Shown here: in pieces, positions 47,163 to 56,277 of the stretch
Layout: each line of letters starts with the position of its first letter
Position numbering within the stretch: the first letter of the stretch is position 1
Assembly: GCA_015064355.1 (NCBI GenBank)
Contig: SVSJ01000013.1
Coordinates: forward strand, 1-61,704
Reading direction: 5' to 3'
DNA length: 61,704 nt
DNA from: Oscillospiraceae bacterium
Lineage (GTDB): Bacteria; Bacillota; Clostridia; Oscillospirales; CAG-272
Position numbers and translations under genes: made by a program
Notes under the pieces: generated by a model
The model's input: only the letters and a program-made list of their open reading frames with translations
The model's database searches: none
Told to the model about the DNA's origin: nothing

Positions 47163-48224
47163 TTATTCTTGTTCTCTCTTGTGTCCGCCTTCAAGCAGAT
47201 CGGTTACCCCGCGAGTTACGCTGTCGATCGTAGCGATAACTCTCTTGTAGTCCATTCTTGTAGGGCCGATAATTCCGATAGCACCGACGGTCTTGCCGTT
47301 TTCCACGATGGCCTTGAACACGAGGGTTGAGTTATCCATAACCTTCACGAGATTTTCTTTACCGATGTACACCTGGACTCTCTCATCCGGCTGGGTCTCT
47401 CCCGAGAACATCTCAAGAAGTGCATCCTTCTTTTCAAACAGAGCCAGCATATCGCGGAGTCTGTCCATATCGTAAAACTCGGGGTACGCCAGAAGCTTGT
47501 TAATTCCCTCGAATCTGATGTCGCCGCCATCGAATGCGGAGATGACCTCGCAGACAGCCTTGATAACCGGAGTTACCAGGTAATCGAAGGGACCCATAAG
47601 TCGCTCCATCTCCATAATAAGAGGCATAGTAAACTCGGCCGCCACGATTCCCGTTGCCTTTGCATTGAGGACACCTGCCAGATGAGCGGTGGCCTCGGTT
47701 GGGATCGGTCTGTTCGATCTGATGTACTTGGTCTTGACGATACTGCCCACAAGCATGATCAGCATTACGGTGTAATCGTCCAGGCGCATCAGTTCGTAGC
47801 GTCTGACTGTGATACGTGGCATTTTCGGCTTGATGGCCAGGGCTGTGTAGTTTGTCAGCTTTGCAGCAAGAGAAACAGCTGTCTGCATTATGGAGTCAAG
47901 CTCTGCCTGTTTATACTGCAGGCTGTTATGAAGCTCTGCGATCTCGCTCTGAGTCAGATTGTACCGATCTATAAGGGAGTCAACGTAGAATCTGTAACCC
48001 GTCTCAGAGGGGATTCTGCCTGCCGACGTATGAGGCTGTTCCAGGTAACCAAGGGCCTCAAGCTCTGCCATTTCGTTACGAATTGTAGCAGACGAGCAGG
48101 CAATCTGCTTATTTTGAGTCAAAAATTTACTTCCGACCGGCTCGCCGTTCTCGATATGGGCATCAATTATTGCTTTAAGTATGAGTTTTTTTCTTTCGCT
48201 TAAGTTATTTCTTCCGTCATTCAA
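47163..48224 (-). CDS. hrcA: Heat-inducible transcription repressor HrcA
   Basis: About 353 residues. A winged-helix N-terminus (ERKKLILKAIIDAHIENGEPVGSK and SSATIRNEMAELEALGYLEQPHTSAGRIPS) is followed by GAF-like and dimerisation domains ending in GIIGPTRMDYKRVIATID. It binds CIRCE and represses its own operon, with GroE as corepressor in known cases. A TTG at 48224 is 9 nt after GGAGGT. The GTG three codons earlier directly touches that ribosome site, so I prefer the TTG. Confidence 0.95.
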   Translation of the reverse strand: MNDGRNNLSERKKLILKAIIDAHIENGEPVGSKFLTQNKQIACSSATIRNEMAELEALGYLEQPHTSAGRIPSETGYRFYVDSLIDRYNLTQSEIAELHNSLQYKQAELDSIMQTAVSLAAKLTNYTALAIKPKMPRITVRRYELMRLDDYTVMLIMLVGSIVKTKYIRSNRPIPTEATAHLAGVLNAKATGIVAAEFTMPLIMEMERLMGPFDYLVTPVIKAVCEVISAFDGGDIRFEGINKLLAYPEFYDMDRLRDMLALFEKKDALLEMFSGETQPDERVQVYIGKENLVKVMDNSTLVFKAIVENGKTVGAIGIIGPTRMDYKRVIATIDSVTRGVTDLLEGGHKREQE

Positions 48225-48274
48225 GCCTTTCACACCTCCATATCGTCGATTCTTATTGTATCACCCGCGAATAT

Positions 48275-48301
48275 TTAGCACTTAAATCTCGCGAGTGCTA
48301 A
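48275..48301 (-). promoter_or_regulatory. CIRCE operator
   Basis: On the minus strand TTAGCACTC-N9-AAGTGCTAA. One arm is perfect consensus and the other has one change (GAGTGCTAA to AAGTGCTAA). It lies just downstream of the -10 and upstream of hrcA, the classical HrcA binding position. Confidence 0.95.
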
Positions 48302-48312
48302 CTTACGCTATT

Positions 48313-48341
48313 AATGTACCACTTTACGGGGTACAAATCAA
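48313..48341 (-). promoter_or_regulatory. hrcA promoter with an internal dyad
   Basis: TTGATT (minus strand, 48341-48336), 17-nt spacer, TACATT (48318-48313). The spacer region holds a perfect dyad TGTACC-N9-GGTACA (48315-48335), separate from CIRCE, which could bind a second regulator. Confidence 0.6.
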
Positions 48342-48394
48342 TAACAAATTTAGTATAAATTGTGAATTTATTGTGAACTCGCAAAAAAATAAAG

Positions 48395-48429
48395 AAAACG
48401 GCGGAATTTTGTTAGCATTCCACCGTTTT
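48395..48429 (-). terminator. Terminator of the secreted protein gene
   Basis: AAAACGG.GGAAT (48395-48407) pairs with ATTCC.CCGTTTT (48417-48429), with a T-rich minus-strand tail. Confidence 0.8.
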
Positions 48430-48455
48430 GTTTAGCTAATTCTTTTGCATTTTGC

Positions 48456-49295
48456 TTAATGTGGCTTCCTCTCGCTCAAAACACTTTTTGCAGTAATTAC
48501 TGTAGCAACACCGCAGGTTATAAGGCAAAGGAGAGCAAGAGACAAGTGGTCGTATGTAGCGGGTGCGCCTTCTCCGATCTCATCCCAACCGGGTGTTACT
48601 ACGGGATGCTCGTCGCTGGCGTATGAATCCGAAACGTTGTTGCCTATCTTCTCTGTGTAATCTACGCCGTTTACCACGTAGATCTCCGGGATCTCAACTC
48701 CGATATACCTGAAGAGAAGGCCCATATTACCCTCTCCAACCACTATCATGCTGTTTCGCTCGGCAGTATGCACCGTTCCGCCGACTTCCACGATAATGTG
48801 ATATAGCACGCCGTTTTCGACAGGGATCGTCACCTTCACCTCTTCGCCGCCGGCTATAGCCTGTGCCATTTCCTCGGGAAGGGGCTCAAAATCGTCAATA
48901 CTTCCGTTTGCTCTGAACGTCAGGTGAGTAATATTATTTGGTTCATTTCCGCGGCAGGTAAGCATATACCCAAGGTATCCGTTTTCGTGGGATACATCCG
49001 TGAACCTGAATGAAAATTCCACAGTGTATGTGTAGCCCCGGTCTGTTTCCGGGAATATGAGATAGCTTCGGCCGCCGTCGTCAGTCTTAACCGCCAAGGA
49101 ATCTCCACCGCAGGAATATGTAGCGTCTTTCGTGCTGAGGAGTCCCACTTTGATTCCGGATTTGGTAAAATCAGAAATATGGGCGAAATCCTGGTGGTAT
49201 AAAACGTAGCCCTGGTCATAATCCATATAAGCGGCATTCACAGAGGTACACAAGATAGCGACAACCGCGAACAAAACAATCAAAAGTCTTTTCAT
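48456..49295 (-). CDS. Secreted protein with C-terminal membrane anchor, unknown function
   Basis: 279 residues. A signal peptide (1-21) precedes a beta-rich domain of about 200 residues that looks like a jelly-roll (TYTVEFSFRFTDVSHENGYLG, HIIVEVGGTVHTAERNSMIV). A linker then leads to one C-terminal helix (LSLALLCLITCGVATVITAKS) with a basic end. This places the domain outside the cell. Family not recognised; concanavalin-like fold is inference from the strand pattern. It has its own terminator. Confidence 0.75.
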   Translation of the reverse strand: MKRLLIVLFAVVAILCTSVNAAYMDYDQGYVLYHQDFAHISDFTKSGIKVGLLSTKDATYSCGGDSLAVKTDDGGRSYLIFPETDRGYTYTVEFSFRFTDVSHENGYLGYMLTCRGNEPNNITHLTFRANGSIDDFEPLPEEMAQAIAGGEEVKVTIPVENGVLYHIIVEVGGTVHTAERNSMIVVGEGNMGLLFRYIGVEIPEIYVVNGVDYTEKIGNNVSDSYASDEHPVVTPGWDEIGEGAPATYDHLSLALLCLITCGVATVITAKSVLSERKPH

Positions 49296-49371
49296 AGTAC
49301 CTCCCTGAATTTACATTATCTTCTATAATTTATTATATTCTATCCCCCACTTTTCGTCAAGAGCATTTAAC

Positions 49372-49404
49372 AAAAAAATACCGCCGTCGTAGTGACAGCG
49401 GTAT
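49372..49404 (-). terminator. Terminator of the MsmK-type ATPase gene
   Basis: ATACCGC (49378-49384) pairs with GCGGTAT (49398-49404), followed on the minus strand by seven Ts. Confidence 0.88.
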
Positions 49405-49418
49405 AAATTATGTATGGA

Positions 49419-50531
<1,113 letters not shown>

Positions 50532-50743
50532 TAATAAATCCTCCTTGGATATCATACTGTATTTTTCATATTGACAGTAATCTCAATTATTGTTCATAAT
50601 ATTATATCAAATAATAATCTGATTTTGAAGAGTTTTTTTTACTGAAATTTTATTTAATAGTTTGTGCATTATGCATATTTTTGTCAAACCACAAGTGTAG
50701 TTTGATATTTCCGGTGCCTTTGATTCTCTAATTTTATTAGAAA

Positions 50744-52885
50744 TCAAAACTTCATAGTGAGGCCTATTCTCTTTCTCTTTATGTCAACAGACTTGATCTT
50801 CACCTGAACCACGTCGCCGATTGACAAAACCTCGGAGGGATGTTTGATATACTTGTTTGAAATCTCGCTGATATGAACAAGTCCGTCCTGGTGAACACCG
50901 ATATCAACGAATGCACCGAAGTCGATTACGTTGCGAACTGTACCTGTTAGGAGCATTCCTTCGGTAAGGTCTTCAATAGAAAGTACCTTGTCGCGAAGGA
51001 TGGGCGGAGGAAGGGTGTCACGAATGTCGCGGCCGGGCTTTTCAAGCTCACCGAGAATATCCTCGAGAGTCATCTCGCCAACTCCCAGCTCTTCTGCCAG
51101 CTTCTTCATACCGTAACCTTGAGCCTCGGATTTAAGGGAGATACCGCCACGGGCATCGTCCTTGGTCTTGCCGAATTTCTGAAGGAGTGCCGCTGCCGCA
51201 TCGTAGGATTCGGGGTGCACGCCTGTGTTATCGAATATCTCTTCACCGCCGGGGATACGGAGGAAGCCTGCAGCCTGCTCAAAAGCCTTCGCGCCGAATC
51301 TGGGCACCTTCATAATTTCACGACGGCTTCTGAACTCACCGTTTGCCTCGCGGTATTTTACGATATTCTTGGCAGACGCCATATTAATTCCGGCGATATA
51401 TGAAAGGAGTGAGTAGGATGCTGTATTCACGTCAACGCCAACGGAGTTTACGCAGTCTTCAACAACACCGGTAAGTGCTTCGTCAAGACGGGCAGGCTTC
51501 ATATCGTGCTGGTACTGACCAACGCCAATGGATTTGGGGTCGATCTTAACAAGCTCCGCAAGAGGATCCTGGAGTCTGCGGGCGATAGATACCGCACTTC
51601 TCTCGGTAACGTCGAAATCCGGGAATTCTTCAGCGCCAAGCTCGGATGCGGAATAAACGGACGCACCGGCTTCGGACACTATGATATACTTTGTCTTGCC
51701 GTCGATCTCGCGGAGGGTTTCAGCGATGAACATTTCGCTCTCACCGGAGGCGGTACCGTTACCGATAGCAACAACGTCAACGCCGTACTTCTTAATGAGA
51801 TTCTTTACAACTCTCTTTGATTCTTCAATTCTCTCGTGAGGCTTTGTGGGATAGATCACCGCGGTATCAGCAACAGCACCTGTCTTTGTAACGACTGCAA
51901 GCTTACAACCTGTTCTGTATCCGGGGTCGTATCCAAGGACAGTCTTGCCCTTGAGAGGTGACTGCATAAGCAGGTTGCGCAGGTTAACTGCAAAGAGCTT
52001 GATTGCGCTCTCGCCGGAGGTATCGGTCATATCGTTTCTGATCTCGCGCTCAACGGAGGGTGCGATCAGTCGATCATAGCTGTCGGTTACTGCAGAAGCA
52101 ACATAAGAAAACGCAGGGCTCTTGAAGTTGGTTACAGTCTCGGAGAAGAGATAGTTCAGGATAATGTCACGGTCGATCACGATGGATACGGAAAGGGCAT
52201 CCTCTTTCTCACCGCGGTTGATTGCAAGGATTCTGTGAGGCGGGATCTTTGAGAGAGGCTCTGTGTGATCGTAATACTGCTCGTACACAGGAGCATCCGC
52301 CAGTTTCTTTGTGGTAATTACACCGTGGCGGGAGGTAAGTGCGCGGATCTCTTTACGGTATTCCGCATTGTCGGAAACGTTTTCAGCGATAATATCCTTG
52401 GCGCCCTGAAGTGCCTCATCTGCTGTTTTAACGCCTTTTTCTTCACTTATATATGTGGCAGCTACCTCGTCGATTGACGGCTCGTAGGACGCCTCCTGCG
52501 CCATAAGAAGCTCTGCAAGGGGTTCAAGTCCACGCTCTCTTGCAACAGACGCACGAGTTTTTCTCTTAGGTCTGAAGGGACGGTAAATATCGTCAACCTC
52601 TGTAACGGTTTCAGCCTTGTCAATAGCAGCGGAGATCTCATCTGTCAGCTTATCCTGACCTGCGATAAGAGCGCGTACCTCTTCCTTACGCTTTTCAAGA
52701 TTGCGCAAATATGTAAGTCTGTCAAGAAGATTACGCAGTACTGTATCGTCAAGTCCGCCGGTAACCTCCTTACGGTAACGGGCAACGAAAGGAACAGTGT
52801 TGCCTGCATCGAGCAGCTCAATAGTTGCCGTGAGCTTACCTTCGGGGATGTTCAGTTCTTCAGAAAGTCTTTTGTTGATATCCAT
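50744..52885 (-). CDS. tex: Tex-family RNA-binding transcription accessory protein
   Basis: 713 residues. The N-terminal helical Tex domain (VPFVARYRKEVTGGLDD) is followed by a YqgF-like RNase H fold (near residues 320-430, VLGYDPGYRTGCKLAVV). Helix-hairpin-helix repeats come next (LLSYIAGINMASAKNIVKYREANG), then a C-terminal S1 domain (LTGTVRNVIDFGAFVDIGVHQDGLVHISE). It binds nucleic acid and affects transcription or RNA turnover. It follows rsuA by 23 nt. Confidence 0.96.
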   Translation of the reverse strand: MDINKRLSEELNIPEGKLTATIELLDAGNTVPFVARYRKEVTGGLDDTVLRNLLDRLTYLRNLEKRKEEVRALIAGQDKLTDEISAAIDKAETVTEVDDIYRPFRPKRKTRASVARERGLEPLAELLMAQEASYEPSIDEVAATYISEEKGVKTADEALQGAKDIIAENVSDNAEYRKEIRALTSRHGVITTKKLADAPVYEQYYDHTEPLSKIPPHRILAINRGEKEDALSVSIVIDRDIILNYLFSETVTNFKSPAFSYVASAVTDSYDRLIAPSVEREIRNDMTDTSGESAIKLFAVNLRNLLMQSPLKGKTVLGYDPGYRTGCKLAVVTKTGAVADTAVIYPTKPHERIEESKRVVKNLIKKYGVDVVAIGNGTASGESEMFIAETLREIDGKTKYIIVSEAGASVYSASELGAEEFPDFDVTERSAVSIARRLQDPLAELVKIDPKSIGVGQYQHDMKPARLDEALTGVVEDCVNSVGVDVNTASYSLLSYIAGINMASAKNIVKYREANGEFRSRREIMKVPRFGAKAFEQAAGFLRIPGGEEIFDNTGVHPESYDAAAALLQKFGKTKDDARGGISLKSEAQGYGMKKLAEELGVGEMTLEDILGELEKPGRDIRDTLPPPILRDKVLSIEDLTEGMLLTGTVRNVIDFGAFVDIGVHQDGLVHISEISNKYIKHPSEVLSIGDVVQVKIKSVDIKRKRIGLTMKF

Positions 52886-52908
52886 TGTTTTCCTCGTTGT
52901 ATTGAAAA

Positions 52909-53607
52909 TTATTTAGCAAGTTTTAATATGGTGTCTATTTCGTCACCGCGAAGCTCCCGCCACTGTCCCCGTTCAAGTGAGGGATCAAGCTCAAGTCCGC
53001 CAAAGCGAATTCGCTCAAGATAAGTGATCTCAGATCCAACAGCGTGGAACATTCTCTTTACCTGGTGGTACTTCCCTTCCGTTACGGTGATCTCTCCGTG
53101 GGTCGGGTCGGTCAGGGAAACTTTGCAAGGCTTTGACACAAAATCCGAAAGCTCCAGTCCCCCCTCAAGTCGCAGCCGCGCGTCCTCGTCAATTGGCAAG
53201 CACTCGAAGCGGTAAGTCTTTTCGCAATGGTGCTTGGGGGACAAAAGTGCGTGGGTAGTCTGCCCGTCGTTGGTGATAAGCAGAAGGCCTACGGTGTCAA
53301 TATCCAGTCTGCCGCAGGGGAACATATCCATTTTCTGATATTCAGGTGGGAGAAGCTTCATTACGGATTTGGGGTCGTCTTCAGTTGTGCTGACCGTGTC
53401 TGTGGGCTTGTTAAGCATAATATATCGGAATTTCACGTACCCAATAGGCTTGCCGTCCGCTTCTACACGGGCAGTTTTTTCGTCAACCTTCACCGAAGGA
53501 TCACGGCACACCTCGCCGTTTACAGTAACCCGTCCGCGCCGCACAGCCGCACCGGCTTCCTTACGGGAGAACAGGCCGCTGTCCGCAAGATATTTGTCAA
53601 GTCTCAT
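52909..53607 (-). CDS. rsuA: Pseudouridine synthase (RsuA family, 16S rRNA)
   Basis: 232 residues. An S4 domain (1-60, MRLDKYLADSGLFSRKEAGAA) precedes the catalytic domain with PCGRLDIDTVGLLLITNDG, where Asp is the nucleophile, and the YHQVKRMFHAVGSEITYLERIR motif. It modifies small-subunit rRNA. GAGGAATAATA precedes the ATG. A 41-codon gene ends 14 nt upstream, and tex follows, so the three probably form a transcript. Confidence 0.92.
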   Translation of the reverse strand: MRLDKYLADSGLFSRKEAGAAVRRGRVTVNGEVCRDPSVKVDEKTARVEADGKPIGYVKFRYIMLNKPTDTVSTTEDDPKSVMKLLPPEYQKMDMFPCGRLDIDTVGLLLITNDGQTTHALLSPKHHCEKTYRFECLPIDEDARLRLEGGLELSDFVSKPCKVSLTDPTHGEITVTEGKYHQVKRMFHAVGSEITYLERIRFGGLELDPSLERGQWRELRGDEIDTILKLAK

Positions 53608-53621
53608 TATTATTCCTCAAG

Positions 53622-53747
53622 TCAAATGAAAAACACGCAGTAGCAGGCGAAAACGCCTACGGCTATCACTGAAACAGCCACAAGTCCGCAGGAGAATCCC
53701 AAGAGAAAACTACGCATAAATTTCATAAAAAAGTGATAGAAACGCAT
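53622..53747 (-). CDS. 41-residue membrane peptide
   Basis: The ATG at 53745-53747 follows GGAGGTGCGAT. The peptide has a basic aromatic N-terminus (MRFYHFFMKFMRS) and one 25-residue hydrophobic helix ending at the C-terminus. It lies 14 nt before rsuA, behind its own promoter. Family not recognised. It could be a small membrane protein or a toxin-like peptide; there is no evidence for the latter beyond composition. Confidence 0.6.
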   Translation of the reverse strand: MRFYHFFMKFMRSFLLGFSCGLVAVSVIAVGVFACYCVFFI

Positions 53748-53787
53748 ATCGCACCTCCGTTTTGGGGATAACGATAGTGTTGACAAT

Positions 53788-53816
53788 ATAATATCACATT
53801 TATTCGCGAATTGCAA
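53788..53816 (-). promoter_or_regulatory. Promoter of the 41-residue peptide/rsuA/tex unit
   Basis: TTGCAA (53816-53811), 17-nt spacer, TATTAT (53793-53788) on the minus strand. Confidence 0.6.
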
Positions 53817-53974
53817 GATGTGAGAATTTATTGTGGATAAGCTTACGCGGCCGGCATCAAAATGCACTACGCGTGGGGTTGGGTGGGATATATAGAAAGT
53901 GCGAACAAAAATAATCCCACCCTCGAGGATTTCATCCTCGGTTCGTTCGGTTTTCATTCACTGCGCGTGAGGCG

Positions 53975-54075
53975 CCCCAGGAGGTTCGTGCCACCCCCTG
54001 GGGAAACCCGGCACTCAAGGAGGGAGGCTGACGCTGATTCTCCCTCCTTAAGAATCCACCCTCTTAACACAACGT
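53975..54075 (+). repeat. Two-hairpin structured element, copy 1
   Basis: Stem a is CCCCAGG/CCTGGGG (53975-53981 with 53997-54003), enclosing AGGTT...CCACCC. The linker is CCCGGCACT. Stem b is AAGGAGGGAG/CTCCCTCCTT (54017-54026 with 54040-54049), then AAGAATCCACCCTC. Copy 2 lies inverted about 240 bp away and has the same layout with changed but still paired stems. No protein frame fits. Confidence 0.65.
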
Positions 54076-54187
54076 GCAGGTTAAATTTGTTAGTTTACCT
54101 TCCGCGGATTCACCAATTTAGTGAGGCTAAATTGTTTGCTGGGTTTCGAATTAGCACAGTTAATTAAACTTGTGGTTTAGTTTTTCT

Positions 54188-54201
54188 GCATTTAGAAATG
54201 C
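54188..54201. other. Hairpin in the gene-free stretch 53748-54490
   Basis: GCATTT-AG-AAATGC is perfect. Apart from this, the two structured elements and a CGAGGAT/ATCCTCG stem near 53924-53940, I see nothing recognisable in this roughly 740-bp stretch. Confidence 0.4.
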
Positions 54202-54314
54202 AAAAGTTCGAGAAAACAACTATATCAAATCGAACCGAAGCGGGCGAGCTTTCACTATGCGTGAATACTGTGATCCACGGACAACCATACTAATAAGCTT
54301 CCACTCTCGTAGAA

Positions 54315-54410
54315 AGCAAAGGGGGTTTTCTTAAAGGGGAAAATTGAGCCTGCGACTTCCCCCTTTAAGCACCGGGATCCACAAGGGGGTGGTGTTAACC
54401 TCCTTGTGTA
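54315..54410 (-). repeat. Two-hairpin structured element, copy 2 (inverted)
   Basis: Read on the minus strand: stem a CACAAGG/CCTTGTG (54380-54386 with 54402-54408), enclosing AGGTT...CCACCC, linker CCCGGTGCT, stem b TTAAAGGGG/CCCCTTTAA (54331-54339 with 54360-54368), then AAGAAAACCCCC. Loop and linker sequences match copy 1 while the stems changed together. Confidence 0.65.
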
Positions 54411-54490
54411 CCTGCGTATAGCTATTTTTGCCTTCGCGTGAAGTATACCACCCCAAAGCAAAAAAACAATAAAAAAATCTCAAAAATCAC

Positions 54491-54519
54491 TTGACAAACT
54501 CTTCCTCATCTGCTATAAT
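54491..54519 (+). promoter_or_regulatory. tRNA-Gln promoter
   Basis: Consensus TTGACA (54491-54496), 17-nt spacer, TATAAT (54514-54519). Confidence 0.9.
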
Positions 54520-54547
54520 ATCATTCGTCAACAAAAAGTGACACCAT

Positions 54548-54618
54548 AGCGGTATTGTGTAACGGTAGCACAGCAGACTCTGACTCTGTATGTTGGGGTT
54601 CGAATCCCTATACCGCTG
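54548..54618 (+). tRNA. tRNA-Gln (anticodon CTG)
   Basis: Acceptor AGCGGTA/TACCGCT, a short D-stem GTG/CAC, anticodon stem GCAGA/TCTGT with loop CTCTGAC (anticodon CTG, reading CAG), T-arm TGGGG-TTCGAAT-CCCTA, and discriminator G as expected for Gln. CCA is not encoded. It stands alone between a consensus promoter and a terminator. The CTG isoacceptor implies a second tRNA-Gln (TTG) elsewhere. Confidence 0.95.
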
Positions 54619-54624
54619 TAAAAC

Positions 54625-54658
54625 AAAAAAGCATCTTCACTAAGAAGGTGCTTTTTGT
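54625..54658 (+). terminator. tRNA-Gln terminator
   Basis: AAAAGCATCTTC pairs with GAAGGTGCTTTT (with G-U), loop ACTAA, then T-run. A second hairpin with a T-run follows at about 54698-54736. Confidence 0.8.
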
Positions 54659-54892
54659 TTTGTGCGGGATATTTTAAGGGATTCGACAACCGATACAAAG
54701 GCATCTTGAAGCATCAAGAGGCTTTTTTATTTTTTTGGTATCCCACAACTATTTATGTCGAAAATGTATACGAATTTATAACAAACTGTTGTTTGCGGCT
54801 TCAAAAAGTTCAAAAATTCACAGTTTATTATAATCCTGTTTTGTGGTAAACTATGTACATATATATGTATATGTAATAAGGAGTTTTATCTT

Positions 54893-55375
54893 ATGAAGAA
54901 ATATGTAGCACTCGCACTCGTTCTTGTACTTTCCGCAACTTTGGCATTCGCTCTCACATCTTGCAACAATGAAGATACACCCGACCCTGTTGATACAAGC
55001 ACAACTATAAAGGAACCTGTAGAAACAAGCGCTCCCGAAACAAAGAAACCTCAGGAAGAAGGCTTCTACGGTTACACAACTCTCACCCTTACAAAAGACC
55101 CCGTTATCGACAGCGAAGGCCGCCTTGTTCTCTACTTCAACGAAAACATCCTTTGCACAGAAACAACAAAGGCTTACATCGGCATGAAGACATACGGTGC
55201 TGCTGACTCCATTCTGTCCACCCCCGATATGAAGGCTTATCCCGATATGTTTGACGGCAACAGCTGCCACGGCGTAGCACTTGTTCCCGAGTACGAAATG
55301 GATCCGGGTTCCTACAAGTTCTCTGTAACAATCGGAAATATGTATATCGTTGAGTTTGAATTCACAGTTGAATAA
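54893..55375 (+). CDS. Small secreted lipoprotein, unknown function
   Basis: 160 residues. A lipoprotein signal (ALTSC, Cys 24) precedes a Thr/Pro/Glu-rich linker (26-62) and a beta-rich domain of about 100 residues (YTTLTLTKDPVIDSEGRLVLYF and a final GSYKFSVTIGNMYIVEFEFTVE). The last part resembles an Ig-like or bacterial sandwich domain. AAGGAG precedes the ATG. The family is not recognised. It is single, with a TTCG-loop terminator after it. Confidence 0.8.
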   Translation: MKKYVALALVLVLSATLAFALTSCNNEDTPDPVDTSTTIKEPVETSAPETKKPQEEGFYGYTTLTLTKDPVIDSEGRLVLYFNENILCTETTKAYIGMKTYGAADSILSTPDMKAYPDMFDGNSCHGVALVPEYEMDPGSYKFSVTIGNMYIVEFEFTVE

Positions 55376-55385
55376 TCGCACACCC

Positions 55386-55408
55386 AAAGGAGCTTCGGCT
55401 CCTTTTTT
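55386..55408 (+). terminator. Terminator of the lipoprotein gene
   Basis: AAAGGAGC-TTCG-GCTCCTTT, perfect 8-bp stem on a TTCG tetraloop, followed by Ts. Confidence 0.92.
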
Positions 55409-55469
55409 GTTTGCACCTTCCGGGAATTATTGCATATACTGACAGTGATACTTCACCGGAGGTAACCAC

Positions 55470-55550
55470 ATGAGAGTAGTGATCTGGAAGAGCCCGCGCT
55501 TTGCCGTGCCGTTTTTGAGAAGATTGTTCAAAATCGGGCGGGACAAATGA
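55470..55550 (+). CDS. spoVM: SpoVM-like spore coat assembly peptide
   Basis: 26 codons, exactly the length of B. subtilis SpoVM. The peptide begins MRVVIWKSPRFAVPFLRRLF. Aligned without gaps to SpoVM as I recall it, it shares Lys7, Pro9, basic residue 10, Phe11 and Arg17, plus the amphipathic-helix pattern; Pro9 is important for SpoVM recognition of the curved forespore membrane. CCGGAGGT stands 7 nt before the ATG and a terminator follows. In Bacillus SpoVM anchors the coat ATPase SpoIVA. The assignment rests on length, motif and gene structure. Confidence 0.75.
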   Translation: MRVVIWKSPRFAVPFLRRLFKIGRDK

Positions 55551-55555
55551 ATAAA

Positions 55556-55597
55556 AAGCCGTCGTGCTGCGTTTTTCGCATCGGACGGCATTTTTTC
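55556..55597 (+). terminator. Terminator of the spoVM-like gene
   Basis: GCCGTC (55558-55563) pairs with GACGGC (55584-55589), with an inner TGCG/CGCA stem, then six Ts. Confidence 0.88.
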
Positions 55598-55651
55598 GCC
55601 TGTTTCGGAAATACTATGTAGGAATTCAAACAAAATAAGGCGGTACACATT

Positions 55652-56101
55652 ATGGAAAACAAAAACACCTCTCCTACAACATGCCTTCTGACACAAATGC
55701 ATCGGAACGTAACTATGGGAAGCGAGAATCTCTCCGCAGTCACCCCGTATATCAAAGATAAATTTCTTCTTTCAAACGTAACCTCACAGCTTGAAAGCTA
55801 TTCCGAATTTGCCACTGCAACCGAGGCGCTCCTTGCAAAGCACGGTGCCGCTCCCGAAAAGATCTCACCAATCAAGAAGGCCGTCGCCGGAGCAGGTATT
55901 AAGCTTGCTGCCTCTTTTGATCCCACAGACCGACACGTTGCCCAGATGATCGAAAAAAGCACCAAAAAGGGGGCACGGGAGCTTGAGAATCAACTTTGCG
56001 ACACAAATATAAGCGACGCCGACGAAGAAGCTGTAGCTTTGTGTAAGACAATCGTGGACTTTGAGCTTAAAGAATCGGACAAGATCAAAGACTACACCTA
56101 A
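55652..56101 (+). CDS. Hypothetical helical protein (ferritin-like bundle?)
   Basis: 149 residues, almost all predicted helix. Long amphipathic stretches are GSENLSAVTPYIKDKFLLSNV, SQLESYSEFATATEALLAKHG, DRHVAQMIEKSTKKGARELE and DEEAVALCKTIVDFELKESDKI. Four such helices suggest a ferritin-like or DUF2383-like bundle, but I see no complete metal-site motif. Its position after spoVM hints at a sporulation or envelope role without proving it. Own terminator follows. Confidence 0.7.
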   Translation: MENKNTSPTTCLLTQMHRNVTMGSENLSAVTPYIKDKFLLSNVTSQLESYSEFATATEALLAKHGAAPEKISPIKKAVAGAGIKLAASFDPTDRHVAQMIEKSTKKGARELENQLCDTNISDADEEAVALCKTIVDFELKESDKIKDYT

Positions 56102-56114
56102 AAACTGCAAGACA

Positions 56115-56141
56115 AGAGGGGGCTTTTCGCCTCCTTTTTTC
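56115..56141 (+). terminator. Terminator of the helical protein gene
   Basis: GGGGGC pairs with GCCTCC (one G-U), loop TTTTC, followed by six Ts. Confidence 0.8.
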
Positions 56142-56277
56142 GTCAAAACGTAAATTTTTCAAAAATCTTCCTCCAACCGCTCCGTTGGTGTTGATTTTAT
56201 GGGGATTTTGTTATATAATAAAAGTTGAGCAAAAATATTGCCGAAAGGCTATCAAATCAAAGGAGTACATAAATTCT

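Noticed and set aside
54548-54618. tRNA-Gln as attachment site for the structured elements at 53975-54410
   Set aside because: No duplicated tRNA 3' end is found nearby, and the tRNA has its own promoter and terminator.
55410-55469. Sigma-E promoter for the spoVM-like gene
   Set aside because: CATATACT at 55433-55440 resembles a sigma-E -10, but no matching -35 is found at the right distance.
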